A stretch of 62,634 nt of DNA from an actinobacterium SCGC AAA044-N04 (GTDB lineage: Bacteria; Actinomycetota; Actinomycetes; Nanopelagicales; Nanopelagicaceae). The first letter of the stretch is position 1. Each line of letters begins with the position of its first letter. Positions 46,439 through 60,712 of the stretch are shown piece after piece. The translations under genes were made by a program, and so were the position numbers. The stretch lies in assembly GCA_000378885.1 (NCBI GenBank), contig KB900456.1:484709-547342 (forward strand), in the 5' to 3' direction. The notes beneath the pieces were generated by a model that was not told where the DNA came from, did no database searches, and saw nothing but the letters and a program-made list of their open reading frames with translations.

Positions 46439-47288
46439 CGCGCCAGCCCTCAACGGGAAGTTTGAATTTAGCCACCAAACGATCACTAAAGAGCGTATTA
46501 GTTAAGTGGGCCAACTTAACAACGTGGGAATCCTTAGTGATGACAACGCGATCACCTGATTGCAAGGCAAATTTGCGCAAGGAATCGGCAGATAAGACTG
46601 CTTCTTTGGATTCTACTTTCACAACAATTTCAGATTGAGGAGAAATGACAAGTGGACGTGAGAACAACGCATGTGCCGAGATTGGCAAAACAACTAGTGC
46701 ATCTACTTCTGGCCACACCACTGGTCCACCGGCAGAAAAAGCATAAGCAGTTGAGCCAGTTGGTGTGGAGCAAATCAAACCATCACAACCCCAACGTGAA
46801 ATTGGTCGACCATCAATTTCAAGAAAAAGCTCGACCATCGTTGATCGCTCACGTTCAACTGTTACCTCATTGAGCGCCCAACCGTCAGAAACAGTTCTAC
46901 CATCTCTTTTAACTGCATACTGCAAAACCATTCGAGAATCTAAGACATACTCCCGCTTTGTTATTGCAGAAACAATTGCAGCCAATGGTGGCTTCTCAAC
47001 CTCTGCTAAAAATCCGACATGTCCCAAATTCACGCCCAGCAGTGGAATTTGCTGCTCTCGCGTGACTTCTGCAGCGCGCAACATCGTGCCATCTCCGCCT
47101 AACACAACTGCCACTTCTAAATTCGGCATCGAAGCAACATCACACTTAATTACCCCAGGAATTTCTACATCAGAAATTGTGTAGAGTGAAAAACCTCCAG
47201 CTGTAAAATCTTTGGCAAGGGCCGTGGCGGCATCGACTGCTTCCTTGCGCATCGGATTGCAGACAAGCAATAAATTACGTTCGCTCAT
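46431..47288 (-). CDS. nadK: NAD kinase
   Basis: 285 aa. The catalytic GGDGTMLRAA and the NE/D motif ALNEVTVER are conserved, as is the glycine-rich STPTGSTAYAFSAGGP. It converts NAD to NADP. It starts directly after the tlyA stop and overlaps recN, in the conserved order tlyA-nadK-recN. Confidence 0.95.
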   Translation of the reverse strand: MSERNLLLVCNPMRKEAVDAATALAKDFTAGGFSLYTISDVEIPGVIKCDVASMPNLEVAVVLGGDGTMLRAAEVTREQQIPLLGVNLGHVGFLAEVEKPPLAAIVSAITKREYVLDSRMVLQYAVKRDGRTVSDGWALNEVTVERERSTMVELFLEIDGRPISRWGCDGLICSTPTGSTAYAFSAGGPVVWPEVDALVVLPISAHALFSRPLVISPQSEIVVKVESKEAVLSADSLRKFALQSGDRVVITKDSHVVKLAHLTNTLFSDRLVAKFKLPVEGWRGE

Positions 47289-48077
47289 TTATTGCGGTCC
47301 AATCGCTATTGCTTGATCTAACGCCTCATGATTAATCTCTGGGGCTCCTCGACGCAGCCACAAGAAATATTCAACATTTCCAGCAGGTCCTGGCAGTGGA
47401 CTAGCTGCAATGCCTAAGGTTCCAAGACCGACATCATAAGCAGAGTCTGCCACCTCAATTACTGCAGCTTTTCTAAGAGCAGGATCGCGAACAACTCCGC
47501 CAGCTCCCAGCTTTTCACGTCCGACTTCAAACTGTGGCTTGACCATCACCACAAAATCAGCTTCTGGCTTAGAGACTGCAGCTAAAGCTGGCAGTACCAG
47601 AGTCAGGGATATGAAGGAGAGATCTGCAACAACTAAATCAATCGGATCTCCAATTACCTCACCTGTTAAGTGACGAATATTGGTTCGATCATGAACAGTT
47701 ACTCGAGGATCTTGGCGAAGTTCCCATGCCAATTGCCCATAGCCAACATCAACAGCCACAACGCGATCGGCTCCCCTGCGCAGTAAAACATCAGTAAATC
47801 CGCCAGTTGAAGCTCCCGCATCTAGGCAGCGTTTTCCTTCAACGACAACACCGCTAAATGCATCAAGTGCCCCAGCTAATTTGTGGCCACCACGAGAAAC
47901 AAAATCATCGCGCTTGCCGTGAAGTTTTATTGAAGTTTCTGCATCAACCATAGTTGCAGGCTTTGATGCCGGAATACCATTGACTAAAACAGAACGAGCC
48001 TCAATTAAATCCGATGCATGCTCGCGCGATCGGGCTAATTCCCGGCGCACTAACTCTGCATCAAGGCGAATCTTCAC
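47289..48077 (-). CDS. tlyA: TlyA family rRNA 2'-O-methyltransferase
   Basis: 262 aa. The N-terminal S4 RNA-binding domain (RLDAELVRRELARSREHASD) is followed by an FtsJ-like methyltransferase with SAM motif CLDAGASTGGFTDVLL. In mycobacteria TlyA methylates 16S and 23S rRNA and gives capreomycin sensitivity. The start is GTG, with TAGGA upstream. A small coupled gene precedes it. Confidence 0.94.
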   Translation of the reverse strand: MKIRLDAELVRRELARSREHASDLIEARSVLVNGIPASKPATMVDAETSIKLHGKRDDFVSRGGHKLAGALDAFSGVVVEGKRCLDAGASTGGFTDVLLRRGADRVVAVDVGYGQLAWELRQDPRVTVHDRTNIRHLTGEVIGDPIDLVVADLSFISLTLVLPALAAVSKPEADFVVMVKPQFEVGREKLGAGGVVRDPALRKAAVIEVADSAYDVGLGTLGIAASPLPGPAGNVEYFLWLRRGAPEINHEALDQAIAIGPQ

Positions 48078-48086
48078 GTGTCCTAC

Positions 48087-48248
48087 TTACAACCCATCAA
48101 TTGATGAGAGAGCCGTCGATAATTTCTGATGCAACTGCTCATAGCGATCACCATGGTCATTAACATTCATAGAATCGATCTCGACCAATTCGCTGCGCAC
48201 TTCTTCTACTAAATTCTCACCTTGGCTATGTTCAGAGCAAGTTGTCAT
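48087..48248 (-). CDS. Small conserved-position protein upstream of tlyA (53 aa)
   Basis: 53 aa, begins MTTCSEHSQGENL and ends QLHQKLSTALSSIDGL. It has no recognisable domain; the sequence is acidic and probably helical. Evidence for reality: its ATG overlaps the previous stop codon as ATGA, its stop lies 9 nt before the tlyA start, and mycobacteria carry a gene of similar size (Rv1693) at the same place. Without it there would be an unexplained 160-nt gap in a tightly packed operon. Confidence 0.75.
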   Translation of the reverse strand: MTTCSEHSQGENLVEEVRSELVEIDSMNVNDHGDRYEQLHQKLSTALSSIDGL

Positions 48249-48553
48249 TTCTTACTCGCTTTCTTAGTCGCAGCTTTCTTCACAGTCTTCTTTCTAGATG
48301 GAGCAGCTTTCTTGACCGGCTTACTCATTTTCAAGCGCGCAACTTCCTCTTTAAGAGCTTCGAATTCTCCACGCTTTACAAAACCCATCTTAGAAACTGA
48401 GCGTTCTACTTCATCTTCAATTTTGATTTTCAACGCCTCGCCACCTTCACGCAGCCATTGATTGACGGTGGAGGCTACTTCTGAGGCGTTCTTTTCCCCA
48501 TCGGTAACTTTGCTGAGGTAGGTGCGAAGTGTTGCAAAGATGTCATTGGCCAT
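48245..48553 (-). CDS. Coiled-coil protein with lysine/alanine-rich tail
   Basis: 102 aa. Residues 1 to about 75 are helical, with GFVKRGEFEALKEEVARLK resembling BMFP/UbiK or phasin-like coiled coils. The last 25 residues are Lys/Ala rich (KKAAPSRKKTVKKAATKKAS), like histone-H1-like tails. DNA or membrane binding is possible but unproven. Its stop overlaps the next small gene. Confidence 0.8.
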   Translation of the reverse strand: MANDIFATLRTYLSKVTDGEKNASEVASTVNQWLREGGEALKIKIEDEVERSVSKMGFVKRGEFEALKEEVARLKMSKPVKKAAPSRKKTVKKAATKKASKK

Positions 48554-48567
48554 AGAGACAAGCCTAT

Positions 48568-48933
48568 CTAAATTCGAGAAATCTCAACGGCTTCCACCTG
48601 CCAACGACTTGCAAGTCCACCAGCCCCGCGCCAAAAACGCCTATGAACTGCACCTGATACTTCAATCCATTCATCTGGCTTCAAACTCAGCGCCATACGC
48701 CGTGATTTAGCGCTCCACGCACCGATATCTAAGGTGTCAACACCATCGCGACGCTCTCTAGAAACAATGAGGCGAAACTCAACGAGCTTATCCCCCGACG
48801 GTAGTTCTTTTTCAAGCGCCGCAGCTGAAATCCGACCTCGCAAAAGCAGATCATTAAGAGAGAAATCCTCTTCCTCTACTTCAATTAGAGCAGTTTTCCT
48901 ATTTACTTTTTTCTGACTCATGTGACAACTCAT
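48568..48933 (-). CDS. OB-fold, single-stranded-DNA-binding-like protein
   Basis: About 121 aa. LLLRGRISAAALEKELPSGD, FRLIVSRERR and DIGAWSAKSRRMALSL follow the strand pattern of an SSB-type OB fold, but the acidic tail of true SSB is missing. The start is uncertain: ATG 48933 follows AAGGA; ATG 48921 or 48954 are alternatives. The protein may bind DNA or RNA. It lies between the TPR gene and the coiled-coil gene on the same strand. Confidence 0.75.
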   Translation of the reverse strand: MSCHMSQKKVNRKTALIEVEEEDFSLNDLLLRGRISAAALEKELPSGDKLVEFRLIVSRERRDGVDTLDIGAWSAKSRRMALSLKPDEWIEVSGAVHRRFWRGAGGLASRWQVEAVEISRI

Positions 48934-49015
48934 CTCTTCCTTTATTGGAAGCATGATGATTACCAGAGCAACTGACAGGAAAACTCCAAAGGAATATCGC
49001 GCTGTGGGTAACTAA

Positions 49016-49870
49016 TTACAAAGAACGCTCAGCGGCATCGGTGACTTCTTCAGTATCGATCTCAGCACACTTAGCAAACCACTCTTGTGACTCTTCTTTG
49101 CGTCCTGCAGCCTCAAGAGCATCGGCATAGGCATAGCGCAATCGCACTGCCCACTCCTCTTGCTCATTTTTGAGCTCTTTGCAAGTCAATGTAACAACAG
49201 CTGCGTCAAATTCACCAAGATCGCGGCGAGCACCTGATGCAACGATTCGCATTTCAATTTCTTCAGGTTTTGCCAATCGCTTGACCTCATCAGAACCAGC
49301 CAAATTCAATGCTTTCAGAGGATTTCCAAGACCACGTTCGCAATCGGCCATTACCGGCCACATTGAAACATCACCGGAAATTCGATGCGATGCACGTAAT
49401 TCTTTTAACGCGATTTCATAGTGGCCTGCGCGATAGGCGGCATAGCCAGCAGATTCGCGCACAACAGCTAAGCGACCTGCGTGGTGGGCAGCTGCAACAC
49501 CGTGCTTGTGGGCACGTTGTGGGTCATCTTCTGCATACAAATTCACACATGCTAAATGTCTAGCTACAACTTTTGCATTTTCAGCAGAGAGGGAAAGAAG
49601 TTCGGCACGTAAAGATTTATCTAACTCTTCACCAGTGATTTCATCTGGAATATCTGGTTCAAAAATTCGTGGGCGAAGACGTGATTGTTCGCGATCCATA
49701 GGTGCTGGACGCGCACCACGTGGATCTGAGCCATCACGCGTTTGGCGCGGAGCTCCGGCGCGATTTGATGATCCTCCGCGGGCAGGTAAATCTTCACGCC
49801 GGCGTGCATTATTTGGCCCTGATGGGCGAGAAGAAGCAGGACTTGATGGACGTTTGTTTTTATCTTCCAT
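49016..49870 (-). CDS. TPR-repeat protein (Rv1691-like)
   Basis: 284 aa. The first about 70 residues are low-complexity Arg/Pro/Ser/Gly-rich and probably disordered. The rest is helical with TPR-like repeats (AGYAAYRAGHYEIALKELRA, RYAYADALEAAGRKEESQEW). It occupies the place of mycobacterial Rv1691 near tyrS and tlyA. Start 49870 follows GGAG by 7 nt. It lies downstream of the rRNA operon terminator and must have its own promoter. Confidence 0.85.
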   Translation of the reverse strand: MEDKNKRPSSPASSRPSGPNNARRREDLPARGGSSNRAGAPRQTRDGSDPRGARPAPMDREQSRLRPRIFEPDIPDEITGEELDKSLRAELLSLSAENAKVVARHLACVNLYAEDDPQRAHKHGVAAAHHAGRLAVVRESAGYAAYRAGHYEIALKELRASHRISGDVSMWPVMADCERGLGNPLKALNLAGSDEVKRLAKPEEIEMRIVASGARRDLGEFDAAVVTLTCKELKNEQEEWAVRLRYAYADALEAAGRKEESQEWFAKCAEIDTEEVTDAAERSL

Positions 49871-49914
49871 TGTCATACTCCAATCTTTGTTTATTAAATA
49901 AATGATAGAGAAAT

Positions 49915-49948
49915 AAAAAAGGGGCGCTCGTTAAAGCGCCCCTTTTTA
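49915..49948 (-). terminator. Terminator of the rRNA operon
   Basis: AGCGCCCC and GGGGCGCT form an 8-bp stem with a 6-nt loop (49921-49942), flanked by A- and T-runs on the two sides. It lies just after the 5S gene on the minus strand and would also work on the plus strand. Confidence 0.85.
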
Positions 49949-49956
49949 TAAAAGAA

Positions 49957-50075
49957 GTCCGGCGACGTTCTACTCTCCCACAAGGTCACCCTTGCAGTAC
50001 CATCGACGCTGAGAGGCTTAACTTCCGGGTTCGGAATGGGACCGGGTGTTTCCCTCTCGCTATGGTCGCCGAAAC
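49957..50075 (-). rRNA. rrf: 5S ribosomal RNA
   Basis: About 119 nt. The minus-strand sequence contains the typical CCGAACCCGGAAGTTAAGCC segment and complementary ends. Ends are approximate. Confidence 0.92.
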
Positions 50076-50186
50076 GCTATTGAGTTTTCGGTCTAAAATG
50101 AAAAGGGGTCAAAGCCTTTTCATTTGATCGTGGATCTCGAGACCGTATCTCGAGAGCCACACAGTGGACGCGTAGCAACTTTGTAG
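50076..50186 (-). other. 23S-5S spacer with processing hairpins
   Basis: It contains an 11-bp perfect hairpin (50096-50106 with 50115-50125). Two copies of the palindrome TCTCGAGA (50135 and 50148) form a second hairpin. The segment ACACAGTGGACGCG (50159-50172) is exactly complementary to the 5' flank of 23S. No gene is present. Confidence 0.7.
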
Positions 50187-55104
<4,918 letters not shown>

Positions 55105-55478
55105 TTTTATCTGGCGTACAGACAAACAAACTAACGTTTATTTTGTCTTATTACCAAAGGAAATCAACGGGTATAACTTTTAACGGTCATACCTCATTGA
55201 AGTATTTATTTGCCGTGGATATCTATCAAAGCAGTGTAAAACACTGGTTTTTTGCTACTAAAAGCATGACAAATAGAGCCACATATTGGCATTGACTTAT
55301 TAGCACGCTGTTGAGTTCTCAAGGTACGGATGCGCACTGAGTCCCAGGATTTCTCCTGTTTTTCAGGGCAGACCGCCAAACCTAGTGCATACACGCAGGC
55401 ACGGTCAAACCGCGCTCAATGAAGCTCTAGATCTGGGAATCAATGCTGTTCGGCCTCAATCGTCCGTTTCACAGCAAG
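55105..55478 (-). other. rRNA operon leader
   Basis: About 375 nt between the promoter and 16S, with no gene. It contains the boxA-like motif TTGAGAACTCAACAG (minus strand; core 55314-55322), repeated in the 16S-23S spacer. Near 16S it has segments GTTTGT and GCCAGA (55113-55130) able to pair with the 16S 3' flank. Confidence 0.7.
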
Positions 55479-55484
55479 AGGGAA

Positions 55485-55513
55485 ACTATAACCCCCGGGG
55501 CCAAGGGGGTCAA
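55485..55513 (-). promoter_or_regulatory. Strong rRNA operon promoter
   Basis: On the minus strand -35 TTGACC (55508-55513) and -10 TATAGT (55485-55490) are separated by 17 bp. The spacer is very GC-rich and includes CCCCGGGG. This is the only near-consensus pair seen in the leader region. Confidence 0.75.
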
Positions 55514-55553
55514 ATCGGGGTTCTGAGTCCTTTTTTGGCACTTTACACACATC

Positions 55554-55590
55554 AAAAAACGTTGGCCCGCTAGCGTTTTAGGCCAAAAAG
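55554..55590 (-). terminator. Terminator after the arg-tyrS operon
   Basis: Minus-strand TTGGCC pairs with GGCCAA, and AAAACG can alternatively pair with CGTTTT; a T-run follows (CGTTTTTTG). It separates tyrS from the rRNA promoter about 40 nt downstream. Confidence 0.6.
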
Positions 55591-55598
55591 GGCGATTC

Positions 55599-56864
55599 TT
55601 AGATCAGCTCCACAGCGGCTAAATCTCGCTTGCCTTTTCGCAAAACCGCATATTTACCGCATAAAAAGTCAGATTTTTGAGGTGCAAAATCTTCTCCAGA
55701 GATCTTTTCATTATTGAGATATGCGCCACCTTCTTTAACAATGCGCCGCGCAGCAGATTTGGAATCAACAACTCCAGTTGCTGCTAGGAGATCTACCCAG
55801 GTTGGAATGGCATCATTTTTTGAGACAGTAGTACGAGGTAGTTCAGCAAGTGCGCCCGCCAATGTTTCCTCGTCAAGTTCTGTGAGATCTCCTTGACCGA
55901 AAAGTGCTTTCGCAGCTGCTTCTACTCGATCTGTAGTTGCTTGTGAATGCACGAGAGCAGTTAATTCACGGGCAAGGGCGCGATGTGCTTCTCTCAAACC
56001 AGGATTTTCCTTATGTGCATTTTCCAATGCCGTGATTTCTTCATGAGATTTGAAAGAAAAGACTTTAAGGAAGTTGATGACATCTTTATCGTCAGTATTT
56101 AACCAGTATTGGAAGAAAGCATAAGGAGAAGTCATCGCAGGATCTAGCCACACTGATCCCCCAGCGGTTTTGCCAAACTTAGTTCCATCGGCTTTAGTCA
56201 ACAGTGGCACAGTAAGTGCATGACCACTTCCCTGCTCAACGCGGCGAATCAAATCTAAGCCAGCAACGATGTTGCCCCATTGATCTGAACCACCTAACTG
56301 CAATGTGCAGTTATTGCGGCGGTAGAGCTCTAGGAAATCATAGGACTGCAAAACTTGGTAAGAAAATTCTGTGTATGAAATTCCACCTGCTTCTAATCTG
56401 GCAGACACAGAATCCTTAGAGAGCATTTGGTTCACACTAAAGTGCTTTCCAATGTCTCTTAAAAACTCAATTGCACTCAATGGTGAAGTCCAATCAAGAT
56501 TATTAACAACAATAGCCTTGTTATTAGCTTCACTAAAATCAAGGAAAGCTGAAACTTGCGTGCGAATACGATTAACCCAGCCCTCAACGATTTCAGTGCT
56601 GTTGAGTGTGCGCTCTTCATTCTTACCGCTGGGATCTCCCACTAATCCTGTAGCACCGCCCACTAGGGCAATTGGAGTGTGACCAGCTAGTTGAAAACGG
56701 CGCAGAACAAGAAGAACTACGAGATTACCCACGTGAAGTGAGGGCGCAGTTGGATCAAAGCCCACATACAAAGTGATGGGCCTTTTCATTGATTCAAGCA
56801 GTGCGGCCTCATCGGTGGACTGGGCTAATAGCCCGCGCCAACGTAGATCTTCTAGAAGGTTCAT
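55599..56864 (-). CDS. tyrS: Tyrosyl-tRNA synthetase
   Basis: 421 aa. The HIGH-type motif is [10 protein letters not shown], the KMSKS equivalent KFGKTAGG, and a C-terminal S4 domain is present ([20 protein letters not shown]). Its ATG overlaps the argH stop as ATGA, which places this essential gene inside the arginine operon. Confidence 0.96.
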   Translation of the reverse strand: MNLLEDLRWRGLLAQSTDEAALLESMKRPITLYVGFDPTAPSLHVGNLVVLLVLRRFQLAGHTPIALVGGATGLVGDPSGKNEERTLNSTEIVEGWVNRIRTQVSAFLDFSEANNKAIVVNNLDWTSPLSAIEFLRDIGKHFSVNQMLSKDSVSARLEAGGISYTEFSYQVLQSYDFLELYRRNNCTLQLGGSDQWGNIVAGLDLIRRVEQGSGHALTVPLLTKADGTKFGKTAGGSVWLDPAMTSPYAFFQYWLNTDDKDVINFLKVFSFKSHEEITALENAHKENPGLREAHRALARELTALVHSQATTDRVEAAAKALFGQGDLTELDEETLAGALAELPRTTVSKNDAIPTWVDLLAATGVVDSKSAARRIVKEGGAYLNNEKISGEDFAPQKSDFLCGKYAVLRKGKRDLAAVELI

Positions 56865-58288
56865 GCACCCATCATCTCTGAAAAGGCCTTGGCTTTGTCG
56901 GCTATTTTCTTAGATTGCGTCGCATTTTCTTTAAGCGCGCTCTTAATTTGCTCGGCCACTAACGCCGGCGCAGTTCCTCCAGCAGTTGTCCGTGAACTCA
57001 AAGCTCCGGCCACGTTAAGAACGTCTCTGACTCCCCCATCTAGAGATGGATGGATACTTTTAAACTCATCATCGCTAAGTTCATGCAACTGACGTGAACT
57101 CTTTTCACACAACGCTACACATTTTCCAGCAGATTCATGCGCAGTAGCAAAAGGAACATTCTTTCGAACAAGATAATCTGCAATTTCTGTAGCAAGAGAG
57201 AAACCAGTTGGTGCTGCCTGTGCCATTTTTTTGCGATCAAAATCGGTAGTGGCAACCATGCCGGTTACTGCTGGCAACGTTAGGAGCAATGTATCTATGC
57301 TGTCAAAGAGCGGCTCTTTATCCTCTTGCAGATCGCGATTATAGGCAAAAGGCAATCCCTTAAGCATTGTCATCACTGAAACTAGGTTTCCAATCAGTCG
57401 ACCAGATTTGCCTCGTGCAAGTTCTGCCATGTCTGGATTTTTCTTCTGAGGCATAATCGAAGATCCAGTTGAATACTCATCTGCAACCTTGGCCCACGCA
57501 AACTCTGTTGATGCCCACAACGTCCACTCTTCACCGATACGAGATAAGTGCAAACCTATTGTTGCGCAAATAAACAGCGCCTCTGCAACATAATCTCGAT
57601 CACTGACGGCATCAATACTGTTAGCAAAACTAGAATCAAAACCAAGTTCTTGTGCAGTTTTTGCTGGATCTAATGGAAGTGAAGAGCCTGCAAGTGCACC
57701 AGCCCCAAGAGAGCTCACTGATGTGCGCCTTAACCAGTGATTAATGCGGTCAAGATCTCTTGCAAAAGCATGTGCGTGCTTAGCTAATTCATGTCCAAAT
57801 GACACTGGCTGTGCATGTTGAATGTGAGTGAACCCTGGAGCACTATCGTTGACATACTCACTGGCCTTGTTCAAAATTGCGGTATTCAGCGCGCTAACCA
57901 ATGTAGCAACTTCCAACATGTGATCAATAGCAAAGAGACGTAGATCGGTTGTGACTTGATCATTGCGAGAGCGCCCAGCACGAAGAGCTCCGCCAACTGC
58001 GCCCAGCTTGGCAGTTAGCCCACGCTCTAAGGCGCTATGAACATCTTCATCATCTGCTTGCACCACAAACGAACCCTTTGACACCTCAACTGCTAATTCT
58101 TTGAGAGCACCGCGAATAGCTGCAGCATCTTCCTTTGCTACTAAATTGCTGGATTCCAAAACAGATAAGTGAGCCAGGGATGAGCGAATGTCATAAGGAG
58201 CTAAACGCCAGTCAAAGTGGGCACTGCGAGAGAGTGCAAAGACGGCATCGGCTGGGCCATCACTAAAGCGTGCACCCCAGAGCGCCAT
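56861..58288 (-). CDS. argH: Argininosuccinate lyase
   Basis: 475 aa fumarase/aspartase-superfamily enzyme making arginine and fumarate. The signature [12 protein letters not shown] and the [20 protein letters not shown] region are intact. The argR gene ends directly upstream with adjacent stop and start codons. argG, which supplies the substrate, is not in the window. Confidence 0.96.
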   Translation of the reverse strand: MALWGARFSDGPADAVFALSRSAHFDWRLAPYDIRSSLAHLSVLESSNLVAKEDAAAIRGALKELAVEVSKGSFVVQADDEDVHSALERGLTAKLGAVGGALRAGRSRNDQVTTDLRLFAIDHMLEVATLVSALNTAILNKASEYVNDSAPGFTHIQHAQPVSFGHELAKHAHAFARDLDRINHWLRRTSVSSLGAGALAGSSLPLDPAKTAQELGFDSSFANSIDAVSDRDYVAEALFICATIGLHLSRIGEEWTLWASTEFAWAKVADEYSTGSSIMPQKKNPDMAELARGKSGRLIGNLVSVMTMLKGLPFAYNRDLQEDKEPLFDSIDTLLLTLPAVTGMVATTDFDRKKMAQAAPTGFSLATEIADYLVRKNVPFATAHESAGKCVALCEKSSRQLHELSDDEFKSIHPSLDGGVRDVLNVAGALSSRTTAGGTAPALVAEQIKSALKENATQSKKIADKAKAFSEMMGA

Positions 58289-58771
58289 TTACTTTCTCCC
58301 ATTCTTAGTTGCTGCGTAAGCGAGTAATTCTTTCGCTAATTGCGCTCCACCTGTTGCTTTCTTGGACACAAGGATAATCGTGTCGTCGCCTGCAATCGTG
58401 CCAATAACACCTGTGAGATTGGCGTGGTCGAGTGAACTAGCAACGAACTGCGCCGCCCCTGGTGGTGTGTGAATCACGGCCAAGTTGGCACTGTGATCAA
58501 CGGAGAGAATTAACTTTGATGGGACGGGATTGATACGAGAGAGAGCATCATCAGAGGACTCTCTGATTTGGTAGACAGATTCACCATCTCGACCACGACC
58601 ACGAACCGCGCCAATCTCTTCTAAATCTCTACTAGCAGTTGCCTGAGTAACTCGATATCCACTTTTCTTGAGTGCCACGACTAGATCAGACTGTGAGTGA
58701 ATGACTCCGGATTGAATCAGCGCTATTGCCTTTGCTCTGCGCGCAGAAACATTAGTTGCATTACTTGCCAT
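58289..58771 (-). CDS. argR: Arginine repressor
   Basis: 160 aa. The N-terminal winged helix (SQSDLVVALKKSGYRVTQATASRDL region) binds ARG boxes. The C-terminal oligomerisation/arginine-binding domain ends with TIAGDDTIILVSK. ATG 58771 is preferred over the GTG one codon upstream. It lies in the operon it probably controls and overlaps the end of argD. Confidence 0.95.
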   Translation of the reverse strand: MASNATNVSARRAKAIALIQSGVIHSQSDLVVALKKSGYRVTQATASRDLEEIGAVRGRGRDGESVYQIRESSDDALSRINPVPSKLILSVDHSANLAVIHTPPGAAQFVASSLDHANLTGVIGTIAGDDTIILVSKKATGGAQLAKELLAYAATKNGRK

Positions 58772-59930
58772 CACTGATCACCTTTCTAAAGATAGAAACA
58801 AATTTCACCAGCTGTGCTTGAGTGACAATGAAGGCAGGTGCTATTCGAATCGTTGATTCATTAGCAGCATTGACCAAAACTCCAGCCTTAGCCATTTTGG
58901 CCGCAAAATCTTTTGCAGTAGGTGTATCCAACTCGATTCCAATGAGCAAACCAGCTCCACGCACTTCCTTCACACCCTTGACCATCGCTAACTCTGTCAA
59001 AAGATATTCATGATGTAGAACGCTCTTTTCAATGAGCTTCTCTTTTTCAATAACTGCAATAGCAGCAAGGCCGGCTGCAGTCGTTACGGGATTTCCGCCA
59101 AAAGTTGTGCCGTGATCTCCAGCTTCAAAAAGTGATGCCGCTTTTCCGAGTGCGATCATCGCCCCTAATGGCAATCCCCCACCTAATCCTTTAGCCAACG
59201 TAATCACATCAGGCTTTATCCCTGAGTACTCATATCCAAACCAATCACCTGTGCGACCCATGCCTGTTTGCACAGCATCAATTACTAATAACACACCATA
59301 TCTATCGCAGAGTTCTCTCACCTGTGCCAAATAATCAACTGGTGGAATGATCACTCCTGCTTCGCCCATGATTGGTTCCAGAATCACCATTGCAGTTTTT
59401 CTTGAAATGGCACGACGCATTGCTTCGATATCTCCAAAGGCAACATGCTTAACACCCTTAACCAAAGGCAAAAATGGTTCGCGCTTTGCAGGTTGTCCGG
59501 TCATTGAAAGTGCGCCCATCGTTCTACCGTGGAAGGCACCTTGCGCAGCAATTATTCGATTGCGACCTGTGCGACGAGAAAGCTTTAGCGCTGCCTCATT
59601 AGCTTCAGCGCCAGATTGGCAAAAGAAAACACGAGCGCTCTTATCACCACACATTTCAACTAACTTTGCAGCCAACGCTAGGGCGTTGGGATGGGCATAG
59701 AAATTGCTCACATGACCTAACTGCGCAATCTGTTTGCTGACAGCTTTCACGATAGCTGGATGCGCATGACCCAAAACACTTGTTGCAATACCGCCTAGAA
59801 AATCTAAGTACTGCTTTCCATCGGCATCAGTGACGACTATGCCTTTGCCCTTTACAAGAGCTATGGATGGCACACCGTAATTGTTTTGCGTTGTGTTCTT
59901 CCATTGCTTTATCAGATCTGTGTTTTTCAT
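58761..59930 (-). CDS. argD: Acetylornithine aminotransferase
   Basis: 389 aa PLP enzyme, class III aminotransferase. The PLP lysine lies in VITLAKGLGGGLPLGAM; the Asp pairing with PLP nitrogen is in LLVIDAVQTGMGRTG. Coupled to argB by ATGA. In most actinobacteria argF follows; here argR follows. Confidence 0.96.
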   Translation of the reverse strand: MKNTDLIKQWKNTTQNNYGVPSIALVKGKGIVVTDADGKQYLDFLGGIATSVLGHAHPAIVKAVSKQIAQLGHVSNFYAHPNALALAAKLVEMCGDKSARVFFCQSGAEANEAALKLSRRTGRNRIIAAQGAFHGRTMGALSMTGQPAKREPFLPLVKGVKHVAFGDIEAMRRAISRKTAMVILEPIMGEAGVIIPPVDYLAQVRELCDRYGVLLVIDAVQTGMGRTGDWFGYEYSGIKPDVITLAKGLGGGLPLGAMIALGKAASLFEAGDHGTTFGGNPVTTAAGLAAIAVIEKEKLIEKSVLHHEYLLTELAMVKGVKEVRGAGLLIGIELDTPTAKDFAAKMAKAGVLVNAANESTIRIAPAFIVTQAQLVKFVSIFRKVISDGK

Positions 59931-60712
59931 GCGGTCACCAGCGTTCCACCCTTACTCAGTAGCGCATCTGCAAAACTATGTGGGTCAGTGCCATCAATAA
60001 TTCTCACCGCTTTGGCACCACTTGCAACGGCGTCCAGTGCGGCTTGAACCTTTGGTGCCATACCTTCGGCAAATCCTGCCTTAATGGAATTGAGCTCTTC
60101 TGATGAAATAGTTTCAATCAGAGTAGAAGTATCTGGCCAACTACGATAAATACCGGCAACATCGGTCATAACAATGAGTGCTGAAGCATCTAGAGCACCA
60201 GCAATAGCTGCAGCCGCCAAATCGGCATTAACGTTTAACCCACTATCGCTATCTTCATCGCTACTGACAGGTGCAACAACCGGGACGATTCCTTTGTTAA
60301 CTAAATCCTTGAGAGCTGAAACATCGACCCGGACAACTTCACCGACTCGCCCTAAATCGGCGCTACTTCCATCAACTAATGTTGTTTTCTTTTTCGCAAT
60401 CAGAGTGGGCAGTGTGCGACCAGATAGTGCTTGCGCCTTAATCCCGCCGGAAATAAGAACCTGAGCCACTTTTGGTCCCACTTCATTAGCTAGGACTGTC
60501 TCAACAACTTCAAAAATCTCTGGCGTTGTGTAGCGAAAACCCCCGACGAATGAACTTTCAATTCCCTTAGCTTTCAATGCCGCATCAATTTGAGGTCCGC
60601 CACCGTGGACCACAACAACAGATTCCCCTGTTGCCTGAGCAGCTGCAATGGCCCCAGCAAAACCTCCATTTTCATCTTTCATGGCATGGCCACCGAATTT
60701 AACGACGATCAT
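59927..60712 (-). CDS. argB: Acetylglutamate kinase
   Basis: 261 aa amino-acid kinase. It starts MIVVKFGGHAM with the catalytic Lys; VVVVHGGGPQIDAALKAKGI binds acetylglutamate. It lacks the roughly 20-30 aa N-terminal helix seen in arginine-inhibited hexameric NAGK, which suggests less feedback control. Coupled to argJ and argD by ATGA overlaps. Confidence 0.95.
   Translation of the reverse strand: MIVVKFGGHAMKDENGGFAGAIAAAQATGESVVVVHGGGPQIDAALKAKGIESSFVGGFRYTTPEIFEVVETVLANEVGPKVAQVLISGGIKAQALSGRTLPTLIAKKKTTLVDGSSADLGRVGEVVRVDVSALKDLVNKGIVPVVAPVSSDEDSDSGLNVNADLAAAAIAGALDASALIVMTDVAGIYRSWPDTSTLIETISSEELNSIKAGFAEGMAPKVQAALDAVASGAKAVRIIDGTDPHSFADALLSKGGTLVTA

Noticed and set aside
46765..47184. 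139-codon ORF antisense to nadK
   Set aside because: It lies opposite a conserved gene and shows Ser/Thr-rich shadow composition without domain similarity.
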